Part shown: positions 22,277 through 32,766 of the stretch, in pieces
How the letters are laid out: each line of letters starts with the position of its first letter
How positions within the stretch are numbered: the stretch's first letter is position 1
From: Stomoxys calcitrans
Taxonomy: Eukaryota; Arthropoda; Insecta; Diptera; Muscidae
Direction of reading: 5' to 3'
NCBI RefSeq assembly: GCF_963082655.1
Contig: NC_081553.1
Span: 64,139,392-64,203,391 of the forward strand
Length of the DNA: 64,000 nucleotides
Made by a program: the position numbers and the translations under genes
Notes under the pieces: generated by a model
Databases searched by the model: none
What the model was told of the DNA's origin: nothing
Seen by the model: only the letters and a program-made list of their open reading frames with translations

Positions 22277-22480
22277 CAATGTTCGTCTTCAGGGATATGA
22301 ATGTTGCGAGAGAGAGATAGAGAGACAATTGACGCGATCAATTATCGTTGCGAATTAACTTCAAGGTTTGAACCGATGAGTGAGTGGAGCGGACGTATTG
22401 TTATTTCGCTCCGTAAAAATTTTTCTGTAACTCGTAACTACTTTTTTTTCTGTAACTAACTAACGTACTTTTGTGTATTT
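22277..22480. repeat. Half-palindromic island 3 in 19-bp satellite
   Basis: It carries the left half of the islands (ttcagggatatgaatgttgc ... caattgacgcgatcaatta), but the mirror half is replaced by a different block, 'gagtggagcggacgt' and 'tatttcgctccg', also present in island 4. Confidence 0.65.
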
Positions 22481-22570
22481 AGAGCGCACAACAAGCCGAT
22501 TACAGACTTAGGTTTATGTCCATAGTGACATGGGGCGGATTAGTATCTTCATCTTTTCAACTTAACCTAC
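22481..22570 (+). repeat. 90-bp dispersed repeat ending in TTAACCTA
   Basis: 'agcgcacaacaagc', 'ttaggtttatgtccatagtg' and 'catggggcggatta', ending in 'cttaacctac'. A second copy is at 24535-24622 with the same order and a 'cctaacctac' end. A short TAACC-type tail suggests the 3' end of a retroelement, but I cannot identify it. Confidence 0.6.
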
Positions 22571-23321
22571 ATTTTAAAATTTACAAAAATTTTAAAAATT
22601 TACAAAAATTTTAAAAATTTACAAAAATTTTAAAAATTTACAAAAATTTTAAAAATTTTCAAAAATTTTGAAAATTAAAAAATTTTGAAAATTTACAAAA
22701 ATTTTGAAAATTTACAAAAATTTACAAAAAATTTAAAAATTTACAAAAATTTACAAAAATTTTGAAAATTTACAAAAATTTTGAAAATTTACAAAAATTT
22801 TGAAAATTTACAAAAATTTTGAAAATTTCCAAAAATTTAAAAAATTTTCAAAAATTTTAAAAATTTTCAAAAATTTTGAAAATTTACAAAAATTTCAAAA
22901 AATTGAAAAATTTACAAAAATTTTGAATATTTGCAAAAATTTTGAAATTTTTCAAAAATTATGAAAATTTACAAAAATTTTGAATATTTACAAAAATTTT
23001 GAAAATTTACAAAAATTTTGAAAATTTACAAAAATTTTGAAAAATTACAAAAATTTTGAAAATTTACAAAAATTTTGAAAATTTACAAAAATTTTGAAAA
23101 TTTACAAAAATTTTGAAAATTTACAAAAATTTTGAAAATTTACAAAAATTTTGAAAATTTACAAAAATTTTGAAAATTTACAAAAATTTTGAAAATTTAC
23201 AAAAATTTTGAAAATTTACAAAAATTTTGAATATTTACAAAAATTTTGAAAATTTACAAAAATTTTGAATATTTACAAAAATTTTGAAAATTTACAAAAA
23301 TTTTAATTTTTCAAAACATTT

Positions 23322-23500
23322 CCAAAAGTTCGTCGTCAGGGATTTGAATGTTGCGGGAGAGAGGGAGTGAGAGATAGTGAGACAATTGACTCGATCAATT
23401 ATCGTTGCGAAGTAACTCCAAGGTTTGAACCGTTGAGTGGAGCGGACGTTTTGTTATTTCGCTCCGCAGGAATTCTTTTTTCTGTAACTCGTGATAGGTC
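23322..23500. repeat. Half-palindromic island 4 at end of satellite
   Basis: It matches island 3 closely: 'gatttgaatgttgcgggaga', 'caattgactcgatcaattat', 'gttgagtggagcggacg' and 'ttatttcgctccgc'. It marks the right boundary of the 19-bp satellite. Confidence 0.65.
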
Positions 23501-23706
23501 ATTATTTTTGGGAAAAAAGAGTTAAAGCCACTCGAGGATAGCTACGATAGTGGTATCCATTAGGCGGTTGATGATCTGCGTCTGTTCCCAATGGAGTGTC
23601 AGATCTAGACCCCGGGAGTAGGCCTAGAAAGGCTTTCAAAGACTACACAGCTTCGGTGGTGATATCAGGCCGTAGCCTGTTGTCTGTTACTGAAACCTCG
23701 ACTGGT

Positions 23707-24296
23707 GGAGCGGCTGCTCCAAGCTCCCCTAGCCGACAGACGACCGGTCAGCAGGGGTTTGTGACAAAGACATATGGTTCGGGTCTTAAGGTTAAGGCCG
23801 AACCTATTCTATATTCGAATGTCTATAATTGGCGGGGAAGACCATTGGCCTTACCCGGCAAACCAACACGCTCTTTAAGAGGTTGGAATAATAGAAGGTG
23901 CATCGCTCTCAGGTTTTATTATCTTTGGGATAGCATGTGCAGCAAATCCCCGAGCCCAATATAGAGAGGCTCTTTCCCTAACAGCGAGAGACTTGGTGCG
24001 AATGATCCTAAGTCTCTCACTGTTAGGGAAAGAGCCTCTCTAAATTGGGTTCGGGGATTTGCTGCACATGCTATCCCAAAGATAATAAAACCTGAGAGCG
24101 ATGCGCCTTCTATTATTCCAACCTCTTAAAGAGCGTGTTGGTTTGCCGGGAAAGGCCGATGGCCTAGGCAAATATATATGCATGCGAAAGTAGAATAGGT
24201 TCGGCCTTAACCTTAAGACCCGAAGCAGATGTTTTTGTCACAAAACCCCTGCTGAACAGTCGTCTGATGGCTAGGGGAGCTTGGAGCAGCCGCTCC
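23707..24296. repeat. Large inverted repeat (arms of about 288 bp, short loop)
   Basis: The left arm (23707-23994) and right arm (24010-24296) are about 90% complementary by eye, around a loop of about 15 nt. Shared landmarks are 'ggagcggctgctccaagctc', 'gggtcttaaggttaaggccg', 'caaaccaacacgctctttaa' and 'gagaggctctttccctaaca'. The arms are GC-rich relative to the flanks and hold an open frame (23596-23964, 122 aa; STGGAAAPSSPSRQ, PLALPGKPTRSLRGWNN) of unknown origin. One transcript across it would form a long hairpin RNA. It could be a fold-back transposon or an inverted duplication of a retroelement fragment. Confidence 0.85.
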
Positions 24297-24310
24297 TCTG
24301 CTATCCCAAA

Positions 24311-24534
24311 GACTATACGTCTAGATTTTGAAGTTTTGAAAATTTTGAAAAATTTTAGAAAATGAAAATTGGAAAAAACTGCGCCAATTGGGAAAATTTA
24401 CAAAAAATTGAGAAAACTTACAAAAAATTGAGAAAATTAACAAAAATTGAGAAAACTTACAAAAATCTGGAACATGTTAAAAATTTTTCAAAATCTCTAA
24501 AAAATTTCAATATTTTTTATATTTAAAGCGCACA
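24311..24534. repeat. Degenerate 19-bp-satellite-like AT DNA
   Basis: Phrases such as 'aacttacaaaaaattgagaa' continue the AT satellite beyond the large inverted repeat, in degenerate form. Confidence 0.6.
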
Positions 24535-24622
24535 ACAAACTGAATACTGGTTTAGGTGTATGCCCATAGTGGCATGGGGGGAAGTATTATCCGCAACCCC
24601 TTTTCAACCTTACCTAACCTAC
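24535..24622 (+). repeat. Second copy of 90-bp repeat ending in TAACCTA
   Basis: The counterpart of 22481-22570, with 'gcgcacaacaaac', 'ggtttaggtgtatgcccata' and the 'ttacctaacctac' end. Confidence 0.6.
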
Positions 24623-25620
24623 AAAATATTTAATTCAATAATTTTCAAAATTTATAAAAATTTTCAAATTGTAAAAAAAAATTCAAAAATTTTAAATTTT
24701 GTCCAGATTTGAAAAAAATTTTAAAATTTATTAAAACTTTCCTAAATTTTTGGATTTGTGTCGAAAGTTTTAAGCTTAAAGATGGTAACACTGTTGGACA
24801 CCACCTCGTCGTCGCCGTTCCCACATCAGACCAGTCGTCCAATTACTAGACTTTTGCAAAGGTGGGGGGGGCAAAAAAGAGGCTACTGTTAGCCGTCGAA
24901 GCTTTCAGCCTTTTATGGCATTTGAAGATAAAACGCAAAATATTATTATTACTCCTAGCTATTGTACACTTTCATTTTGGCGCCGCTGCCATAAATGATA
25001 ATGATTGGATTATACACAGAAAGCAAAGAAAAAAAAAAACAACAAACAACAAACGATCAATGTGACCACATCATCATATGTGCATGTTTGCCATCACATT
25101 GTCGATTTGTTGCAAACAATTTCAACTATTGTACGAACGTACTGTCAGCCATAAATATTTATGAGTCAAGATGACGAATTGAGGAGAAGCAACAACAGCA
25201 GCAGCAGCATTAACAACAAAGTGAACTAATAAACACTCCCCATCAACAGGGAGGCAGCCATCAAACAACAACAACAACAACTACAACTACAACAAATGGA
25301 TTAATCGTTTGAAATCAATTCGAGTGGAAATTAATTGAATTACACGACTGCGAACTGGGAACTGGGAACTTTTGTTGCTCGCAGGCATTCACTGCTAGAA
25401 AGTTCATTGACATTTTTTCAAACAAACAAACATTTCAGTTAATCTGGAAGTTATTAATAATGGAATAGGAAGATTTTATGCTAACAACCAATTATGAGTT
25501 AGCGCCATTATTCAGACAAATAAGTCAATTAATTAAAAACTCATAAAACAATGTGGGTAATATAGAAAACAAATTCAATTAAATAGAGTTGCAAAACTAA
25601 AAAAAAATATATGGTTCTAA
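24623..25620. other. Low-copy DNA rich in CAACAA
   Basis: I see no gene. A CAACAACAACTACAACTAC run (25264-25295), GCAGCA runs and a 'gaactgggaactgggaac' duplication (25352-25370) are typical of fly non-coding DNA. The short plus-strand frame at 24862-25065 has no recognisable domain. Confidence 0.55.
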
Positions 25621-25858
25621 TATTTAAACAGGTACAAAAAAAGATAAAAATAATAAAAATATAAAAAAATAAAACAAAAAAATATTAAAAAAAATCAAAT
25701 ACAAAAAAAAAAATTTAAAAAAAATAATAAAAAACAAAAATAATTAAAAATAATAAAAAACAAAAATTATTAAAAATAATAAAAAACTAAAATAATTAAA
25801 AATAAATTAAAAAAAAATCAATAAAAAAACAATTAAAAAAATTAAAACTATAAACAAA
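25621..25858. repeat. A-rich tract leading into array E
   Basis: Repeats of (aaaaataataaaaaacaaaa) and A-runs end directly at the caagcaaaagcg terminus of array E, as in arrays A and C. Confidence 0.85.
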
Positions 25859-27414
25859 CAAGCAAAAGCGTGCTAAGTTCGGCCGGGCCGAATCTTATAT
25901 GCCCTCCACCATGGATCGCATTTGTCGAGTTCTTTTCCCGGCATCTCCTCTCAGGCAAAAAAAAGGATAAAAGAAAAGATTTGCTCTGCTATTAGAGCGA
26001 TATCAAGATACGGTCCGGTTCGGACCACAAATTATATGTTGGGGATCTGTGTAAAATGTCAACCAATTCGAATCAAAATTGCGCCCTTTGGGGGCTCAAG
26101 AAGTAAAATAGAGAGATCAATTTATATGGGAGCTGTGTCAGGCTATAGACCGATTCAGACAATTATAAACACGTATGTTGATGGTCATGAGAGGATCCGT
26201 CGTACAAAATTTCAGGCAAATCGGATAATAAGTACGACCTCTAGAGGCTCAAGAAGACAAGATCCCAGATCGGTTTATATGGCAGCTATATCAGCTTATG
26301 AACCGATTTGATCCTTATTAGGCACAGTTGTTGAAAGTCGTAACAAAATACTTCGTGCAAAATTTCAGCCCAATCGGATAAGAATTGCGCCCTCTAGCGG
26401 CTAAAGAAGTCAAGCCTTCAAATCGGCTTATATGACAGCTATATCAGGTTATGAACTGATTTGAACCTAATTTAGCACAGTTGCTAGAAGCCATAGCGAA
26501 ATATGTTGTGCAAAATTTCATTCCAATCGGATAAGAATTGCGCCCTCTAGTGGCTGAAGAAGTTGAGATTCCACATCGGTTTATATAACAGCTATATCAG
26601 ATTATTGACCGATTCGAACCATACATGGCACAGTTGTTGGATGTCATAACAAAATACTTTGTGCAAAATTTCATTTAAATCGGATAAGAATTGCGCCCTC
26701 TAGAGCCTCATGAAGTCAAGTCCCCAAATCGGTTTATATGACAGCTATATCAGGTTATGGACCGATTTGAATCATACTTGGCACAGTTGTTGGAAGTCAT
26801 AATAAAACACCTCATGCAATATTTTGCAAAAATTTTGCAAATTTTGCCCATGAACATTCCACTAAGGAACAGGGGCAAATTTCTCACATATCAATGAGTG
26901 CAGTCTGATTCAAGTTTTAAGCTCAATGATAAGAGGCCTCCTTTTTATAGCCGAGTCCCAACGGCGTGCCGCAGTGCGACACCTCTTTCGAGAGAAATTT
27001 TACATGGCGTAGTACCTCACAAATGTTGCCAGCATTGGGAGGGGAAAACCACCGTTTTTCTGATGGTCTCGCCAGGATTCGAACCCAGGCGTTCAGCGTC
27101 ATAGGCGGACATGCTAACGTCTGCGCTACGGTGGCCTCCAATGCAATATTTTAGCCAAATCGGAAAATAATTGTGCCCTCTAGTGGCTCAAGAAGCCAAG
27201 ATCCAAGATCGGTTTATATGGCAGCCATATCAAAACATGGACCGATATGGCCCATTTACAATCCCAAATGACCTACACCATTAGGAAGTATTTGTGCAAA
27301 ATTTCAAGCAGCTAGCTTTACTCCTTCGGAAGATAGCGTGCTTTCGACAGACGGACGGACGAATATTTCGAGTAGTTACAAACCGAATGACGAAATTAGT
27401 ATACCCCCATCCTA
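25859..27414 (+). mobile_element. HINE/mini-me-like element with 153-bp tandem repeats (array E), SINE inserted
   Basis: The left end is caagcaaaagcgtgctaag with the perfect palindrome ttcggccgggccgaa, 'tatatgccctccaccatgg' and 'tcgcatttgtcgagttcttt'. About seven tandem units follow, with a full-length SINE at 26826-27140. At the right end (gacgg)n is short and 'tatacccccatccta' breaks off at 27414, where Helitron-family DNA (gggggccgccccaac) begins. The terminal ggtggagggtata is lost, so this is a chimeric junction. Confidence 0.8.
26826..27140 (-). mobile_element. tRNA-derived SINE, full length, with target-site duplication
   Basis: The 5' end, read on the minus strand, starts ggaggccaccgtagcgcag. 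The A-box-like sequence is tagcgcagacgttagc and the B box is ggttcgaatcc. The body contains the gccgttgggactcggc-type block and the tail 'ccttagtggaatgttcatgg'. It is flanked by the 12-bp direct repeat atgcaatatttt (26814-26825 and 27141-27152), showing insertion into an existing 153-bp unit. This is the best reference copy in the window. Pol III transcription from the A and B boxes is expected for such elements; the parent tRNA was not determined. Confidence 0.9.
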
Positions 27415-28150
27415 ACTTGGGGGGGCCGCCCCAACAACAAAACCCCCTAAAATAGGTTTATTGGACGATCATGACTATATGAGACTCAAATGAAAGTTAG
27501 TCGGGAGTAGATTACGAATATGCTCAGGTTGGAGGAATAGGCTTTATAATTTGTTGATATGGGAAGGGAGCTAACCCTCCCCCGTCACCCCAAAAACCCC
27601 ACCCAAAATCAAAAGTGGACCGATAAAAACAATATGGGTTTCAAATGAAAGGTATTGAAGAGAAGAATACGGATATGGCATTAAAATTTATATTATAAAA
27701 TTGGGTCCAAGTACCCAGGAAATCGGCCTAACCTCAAAATGTCTAAAAGAAGACAATTGGAATGTCCATATGAATAAGTGGCTGAAATGAAAGATATTCG
27801 GGAGTAGATTACGAATATTTCTATTCGAAACAAACTATTGGCCCAAACAGACATATTGGCCGTTCATGTCAACATGGGACTCAAATGAAAGGTAATCGGG
27901 AGTAGATTAGGAATATGGCAAAAAAAAATAAAGTCCATGTAATGGGTGGTGTTCCCACCCCCAAATGCGCATATTAGCCGACCATGGCTATATGGGACTC
28001 AAATGGAAGCAATCTGGAAGAAGATTAGGAAAATGTCATTAAATTTTGAGTCAAGGGTATTCAGGTGGCGCTTAACCTCTTTAAAACACCTCAAAGAGAT
28101 TATTTGACCCATCATGACAATATGGGACTCAAATGAAAGTTATTTGAGAG
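27415..28150 (+). mobile_element. Helitron-family fragment
   Basis: Units with 'tgagactcaaatgaaagtta', 'gctaaccctcccccgt', 'ccgataaaaacaatatgggt' and 'ggtattcaggtggcg', as in 814-3002. No TC start or CTAG end. It is fused to array E on the left and dissolves into (TTTTA)n on the right, at 'gagagtaattta'. Confidence 0.75.
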
Positions 28151-29780
28151 TAATTTATTTTATTTTATTTAAATTTTATTTTTTTTTTATTTTTTATTTA
28201 CTTTATTTTATTTAAATTTTATTTTTTTTTTTTTATTTTATTTTATTTAAATTTTATTTTTTTATTTTATTTTATTTTATCTTATTTTATTTTATTTTAT
28301 TTTATTTTATTTTATTTTATTTTATTTTATTTTATTTTATTTTATTTTATTTTATTTTATTTTATTTTATTTTATTTTATTTTATTTTATTTTATTTTAT
28401 TTTATTTTATTTTATTTTATTTTATTTTATTTTATTTTATTTTATTTTATTTTATTTTATTTTATTTTATTTTATTTTATTTTATTTTATTTTATTTTAT
28501 TTTATTTTATTTTATTTTATTTTATTTTATTTTATTTTATTTTATTTTATTTTATTTTATTTTATTTTATTTTATTTTATTTTATTTTATTTTATTTTAT
28601 TTTAATTTATTTTATTTTATTTTATTTTATTTTATTTTATTTTTTTTTATTTTATTTTATGTTATTTTATGTTATTTTATGTTATTTTATGTTATTTTAT
28701 TTTATTTTATTTTATTTTGTTTTGTTTTGTTTTATTTTTTTTATTTTTTTTTATTTTATTTTATTTTATTTTATTTTATTTTATTTTATTTTATTTTATT
28801 TTATTTTATTTTATTTTATTTTATTTTTTATTTCATTTTATTTTATTTCATTTTATTTTATTTTTTATTTTATTTTATTTTATTTTATGTTATTTTATTT
28901 TATTTTATTTTATTTTATTTTATTTTGTTTTGTTTTGTTTTATTTTTTTTTATTTTATTTTATTTTATTTTATTTTATTTTATTTTATTTTATTTTATTT
29001 TATTTTATTTTATTTCATTTCATTTCATTTCATTTCATTTCATTTCATTTCATTTCATTTCATTTTATTTTATTTTATTTTATTTTATTTTATTTTATTT
29101 TATTTTATTTTATTTTATTTTATTTTATTTTATTTTATTTTATTTTATTTTATTTTATTTTATTTTATTTTATTTTATTTTATTTTATTTTATTTTATTT
29201 TATTTTATTTTATTTTATTTTATTTTATTTTATTTTATTTTATTTTATTTTATTTTATTTTATTTTATTTTATTTTATTTTATTTTATTTTATTTTATTT
29301 TATTTTATTTTATTTTATTTTATTTTATTTTATTTTATTTTATTTTATTTTATTTTATTTTATTTTATTTTATTTTATTTTATTTTATTTTATTTTATTT
29401 TATTTTATTTTATTTTATTTTATTTTATTTTATTTTATTTTATTTTATTTTATTTTATTTTATTTTATTTTATTTTATTTTATTTTATTTTATTTTATTT
29501 TATTTTATTTTATTTTATTTTATTTTATTTTATTTTATTTTATTTTATTTTATTTTATTTTATTTTATTTTATTTTATTTTATTTTATTTTATTTTATTT
29601 TATTTTATTTTATTTTATTTTATTTTATTTTATTTTATTTTATTTTATTTTATTTTATTTTATTTTATTTTATTTTATTTTATTTTATTTTATTTTATTT
29701 TATTTTATTTTATTTTATTTTATTTTATTTTGTTTTGTTTTATTTTATTTTATTTTATTTTATTTTTTGTTTTATTTTTT
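28150..29780 (+). repeat. Giant (TTTTA)n microsatellite with (TTTCA)10 block
   Basis: About 1.6 kb of TTTTA repeats, almost pure at 28265-28640 and 29063-29730. Variants are TTTTG/TTTGT (28716-28732, 28923-28940), TATGT and a clean block of ten TTTCA units at 29013-29062. All three frames are open (383-406 aa of Ile-Leu-Phe-Tyr) only because the repeat has no stop in this strand, so they are not genes. It starts inside Helitron-family DNA. Confidence 0.95.
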
Positions 29781-30161
29781 TGCATTTTTTTTTTTATTTC
29801 CATTACACCCTTATATATAACCTTATATCGGATTTCGCATATCCCTATTCATAAGTGCACATATTTTGTTGATAACTAATGACCAGACAAATTGTTTAAA
29901 CACATTCAAACACACGCACATATCTGTAGACACACTAAAAGTAGCCAAAATTGTCCCTTTTAGTCTGCTGCTGATGTTGTTATAAAAATTTTGAATTATT
30001 GTGTCGTTGTTGTTGTTGTTGTTTTTGAGAAAAATTGCATTTGTTGCAATAATGCCCTTTAGGCAAAGAAAAATAAAGCCATGCATCATTTACTACAAAC
30101 ATTCGTAGTATAGATAAGACTCAGGAGTAAATTCAACAATGGTATGGTTACATAGGGATAA
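29781..30161. other. Low-copy non-coding DNA
   Basis: I see no gene. A (GTT)n run lies at 30004-30021. Confidence 0.5.
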
Positions 30162-30296
30162 TAGGGTGGAACGAAAAACAAAAATATAAAATTTTGTTTA
30201 AGAGTAAAAAGAAATGGATAGCTTAAAACGGCGAGAGAAAGTTATTTTTCTACAAAAACTCTACTATAAAATTTTTTCATATTTCGTTCCACCCTA
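30162..30296. mobile_element. Small MITE with GGGTGGAACGAAA ends
   Basis: 135 bp bounded by TA on both sides, with exact 13-bp inverted ends gggtggaacgaaa / tttcgttccaccc, followed by looser complementarity (aaaatataaaatttt against aaaattttttcatat). The TA target and size fit a Tc1/mariner-type MITE. The ends differ from the other MITE families in the window. Confidence 0.75.
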
Positions 30297-31530
30297 TTCC
30301 ACAACTACGTTGACCATATATTATGACCGTACTACCGAAAAAGCTGGCCAGACACACATCCCACCATTGAAGCACAGACTAATAATCCAATAAGAGTGAC
30401 AAAAAAAAAAGCCACATGAAGAATACAATGCAAAATTGGTGTTCATTGTGTATAGGGTGGGGGCAATGGGATTCATTTCATTTGAGAGCATTCAGATGGT
30501 GCGTTCTTTACAATTTTTTGTTTTGTTTTCTGTCTATAGTGCAGATTATTCATTTAAATGAAGTTTACTTTGTCTACTGCAAAAAGGAGAGAAAAAACGA
30601 CAACAACATGTAATGCATTGCGACAACTACAACTACAAAATATGAGAACAACCATACCACCATGGTAATGGTATGTTTGCTGGGTTGCTGCTGCTGGGGA
30701 GGAGGAGGAATGGGGGGCCTTGTATTGTCGTTAGACAAGACATAGACATTTGTGCTGGCACTCAGAAAAAATGAATTTGGCTTGACTGATGGCTGTCAGA
30801 TGCGAATGACTGCCATCATCCTGCATGCATGCATGTTAGCCTGCCTGCCTGCCTGCCAGACCGGCTGGCTGGTTGGTTGGCTGGCTGACTAACAGACAAA
30901 TTGTCGCTATAGGTCTCGGTCAATGCTGCAGCAGCTAAAGCAAAGCATACAGACCAAAATACACAAAAAATCATCTACTATGCAAAATTTGCTACACAAT
31001 GCATTGAGAAATGAAATGATTTTTGATGTCATAGACAGAACAACACAAAAGTGAAACATGTAAAATATTTCAAAGCAATTATTTTGTTTTTTAAAAAATT
31101 TTGTTTAATTTGAAGCGGAAATTATTATCCCAAAAAGACCAGAAAAATAAAAGTTAAAATTTTTCGGCGAAGCCACAAATTATCATCCATAGTCAGTCAT
31201 CTTGCAAGTCATTACAGTGAGATTTGGTGTGTAATTAAATTTAAACGATTGCCTCAAAACAATGGCTAAGAAACAAGTTGGAGGCAAAGAATGCAAAAAG
31301 GAAATCTGACATCGAAATGAAACATGGAAGACGGACATAAACAATTTTCGTACTTAAATCAAGTCCCGGATCATCGAATTTCACCAAATTGACCTGATTA
31401 AGCCGCCTGCTATATTTTCATGTTAGAAAATTTTTAGCAGATCGATGAACAGATGGCGATTTCCGATTATGGAACCAAACGTTGGAAGATTTCGAAGGTA
31501 TTCAAAACGCACAAAAAAAATTACTAAAAA
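30297..31530. other. Low-copy non-coding DNA
   Basis: I see no gene. It contains (TGCC/GGCT) runs (30840-30892: 'gcctgcctgcctgcc', 'ggctggctggttggttggct') and CAACAA-type sequence. The style matches other low-copy islands of the window. Confidence 0.5.
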
Positions 31531-31539
31531 ATATAAGTG

Positions 31540-32060
31540 GGCCGATCTGACCAATATGGGATTCAAATGAAAGGTACTCAAGAGTAGAGTACGAATTTCA
31601 TAATAAAAGTTGGGTCCAAGTACCTGGGGGGCTGCCCCAGCCCCAAAACGCCTTCAAAATAGGTTTATGTAACGATCATAACAGTATGGGACTCAAATGA
31701 AAGGTATTCGGGAATAGATTACGAATATGGCCGGAATGAAGGAATAGGCCTTATAATCTATTGATATCGGAATCGGGCGGACCCTCCCCGTTACCCCAAA
31801 AACACCACCCAAAATCAAAAGTGGACCGATAAGGACAATATAGGTATGAAATGTATTGGAGAGAGTAGAATGCGAATATGTTATTAAAAATAAATTCTAG
31901 GTACCCATCGGACCGCCCCAATCCCAAAACTCTCCCAAACAGACATATTGGACGTTCATATGAACGTGGGGCTCAAATGAAAGGTATTATTGCACAGTTC
32001 ACTAATTAGTGAGTAGGTAGAAGCATGTTATCTTTTTGAGGCAAAATGAACGATGAAGAA
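31540..32060 (+). mobile_element. Helitron-family fragment
   Basis: Tandem-type units with 'ccaatatgggattcaaatg', 'gggctgccccagccccaaaa' and 'ggcggaccctccccgttacc'. The ends are missing. Confidence 0.7.
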
Positions 32061-32225
32061 GCTTGGGTAGCTTCGAAATCGCGATATCCATAGCCTTCCC
32101 AGTGCATTAATAGCAACAACATTTTGCCGTAAAAATATAAAAATTAAGAATACATAAAAAAATAAAAAACTATCAAAGAAATGAAAATAAAGTTTAAATA
32201 AAAAACAAAAATATAAAAAAATAAA

Positions 32226-32730
32226 AGGGGCGACGACTCAAAAGTGCCCCCAAAAATCAAAGTGCACGCATTACGACAATATGGGACGCCAATTAAAGGT
32301 ATTCGGGAGAAGGGTATGAATATGATTATCGAATATTAAAAATTGGCTGCAAATACCAAAGGTGATGCCCCAAGAATAACTAATAACAACATCAGCGCCA
32401 CCTATTGGGGGATAGCTATTATTTGAGTGGTAACGCCAGCATAAACAAAGGACAGATAGGACGGATCAAGACAATATGGGACTCCAATGAAAGGGGCGAC
32501 GCACCAAAAGTGCCGCCAAAAATCAAATTGCACGCATTACGACAATATGGGACGCCAATGAAAGGTATTTGAGAGAAGAGAACGAATAAGATTATCGAAT
32601 ATTAAAAATTGGCTGCAATTACCAAGGGTGATGCCACAAACATAACTAATAACAACATCAGCGCCACCTATTGGGGGATATCTATTATTTGAGTGGTAAC
32701 GCCAGCATAAACAAAGGTCAGTTAGGAGCA
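32226..32730 (+). repeat. 266-bp tandem duplication in Helitron-family DNA
   Basis: 'aggggcgacg' begins at 32226 and again at 32492, and the following about 240 bp ('gcacgcattacgacaatatg', 'ctaataacaacatcagcgcc', 'cctattgggggata') match closely. There are two copies. Confidence 0.85.
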
Positions 32731-32766
32731 CAGAGTGGTCAATTTTGATCTTATATTCCATTGTAT

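Larger units (their letters stand above)
20171..23315. repeat. AT satellite with 19-bp unit
   Basis: Tandem copies of a 19-bp unit (acaaaaattttgaaaattt) and degenerate forms. The most regular part is 22975-23300, where dozens of units are nearly identical. It is interrupted by the islands at 20626-20830, 21785-21920, 22277-22570 and 23322-23500. The unit contains the palindrome aaaattttgaaaatttt-like core, so the DNA is rich in self-complementary sequence. It has no coding potential. Confidence 0.9.

Noticed and set aside
23596..23964. 122-codon frame as a host gene
   Set aside because: It sits on one arm of a large inverted repeat and its mirror arm has diverged with stops; treated as a fragment of unknown origin.
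24862..25065. 67-codon plus-strand frame as a small secreted protein
   Set aside because: A weak hydrophobic stretch only; ends in Lys/Asn low complexity from an A-run; no supporting context.
26966..27154. Short frames over the SINE on both strands
   Set aside because: They recur in all SINE copies in different frames with stops; SINEs are non-coding.
28659..29879. Three overlapping plus-strand frames of about 383-406 codons
   Set aside because: Pure translation of the TTTTA repeat (Ile-Leu-Phe-Tyr); open in all three frames only because the repeat has no stop.
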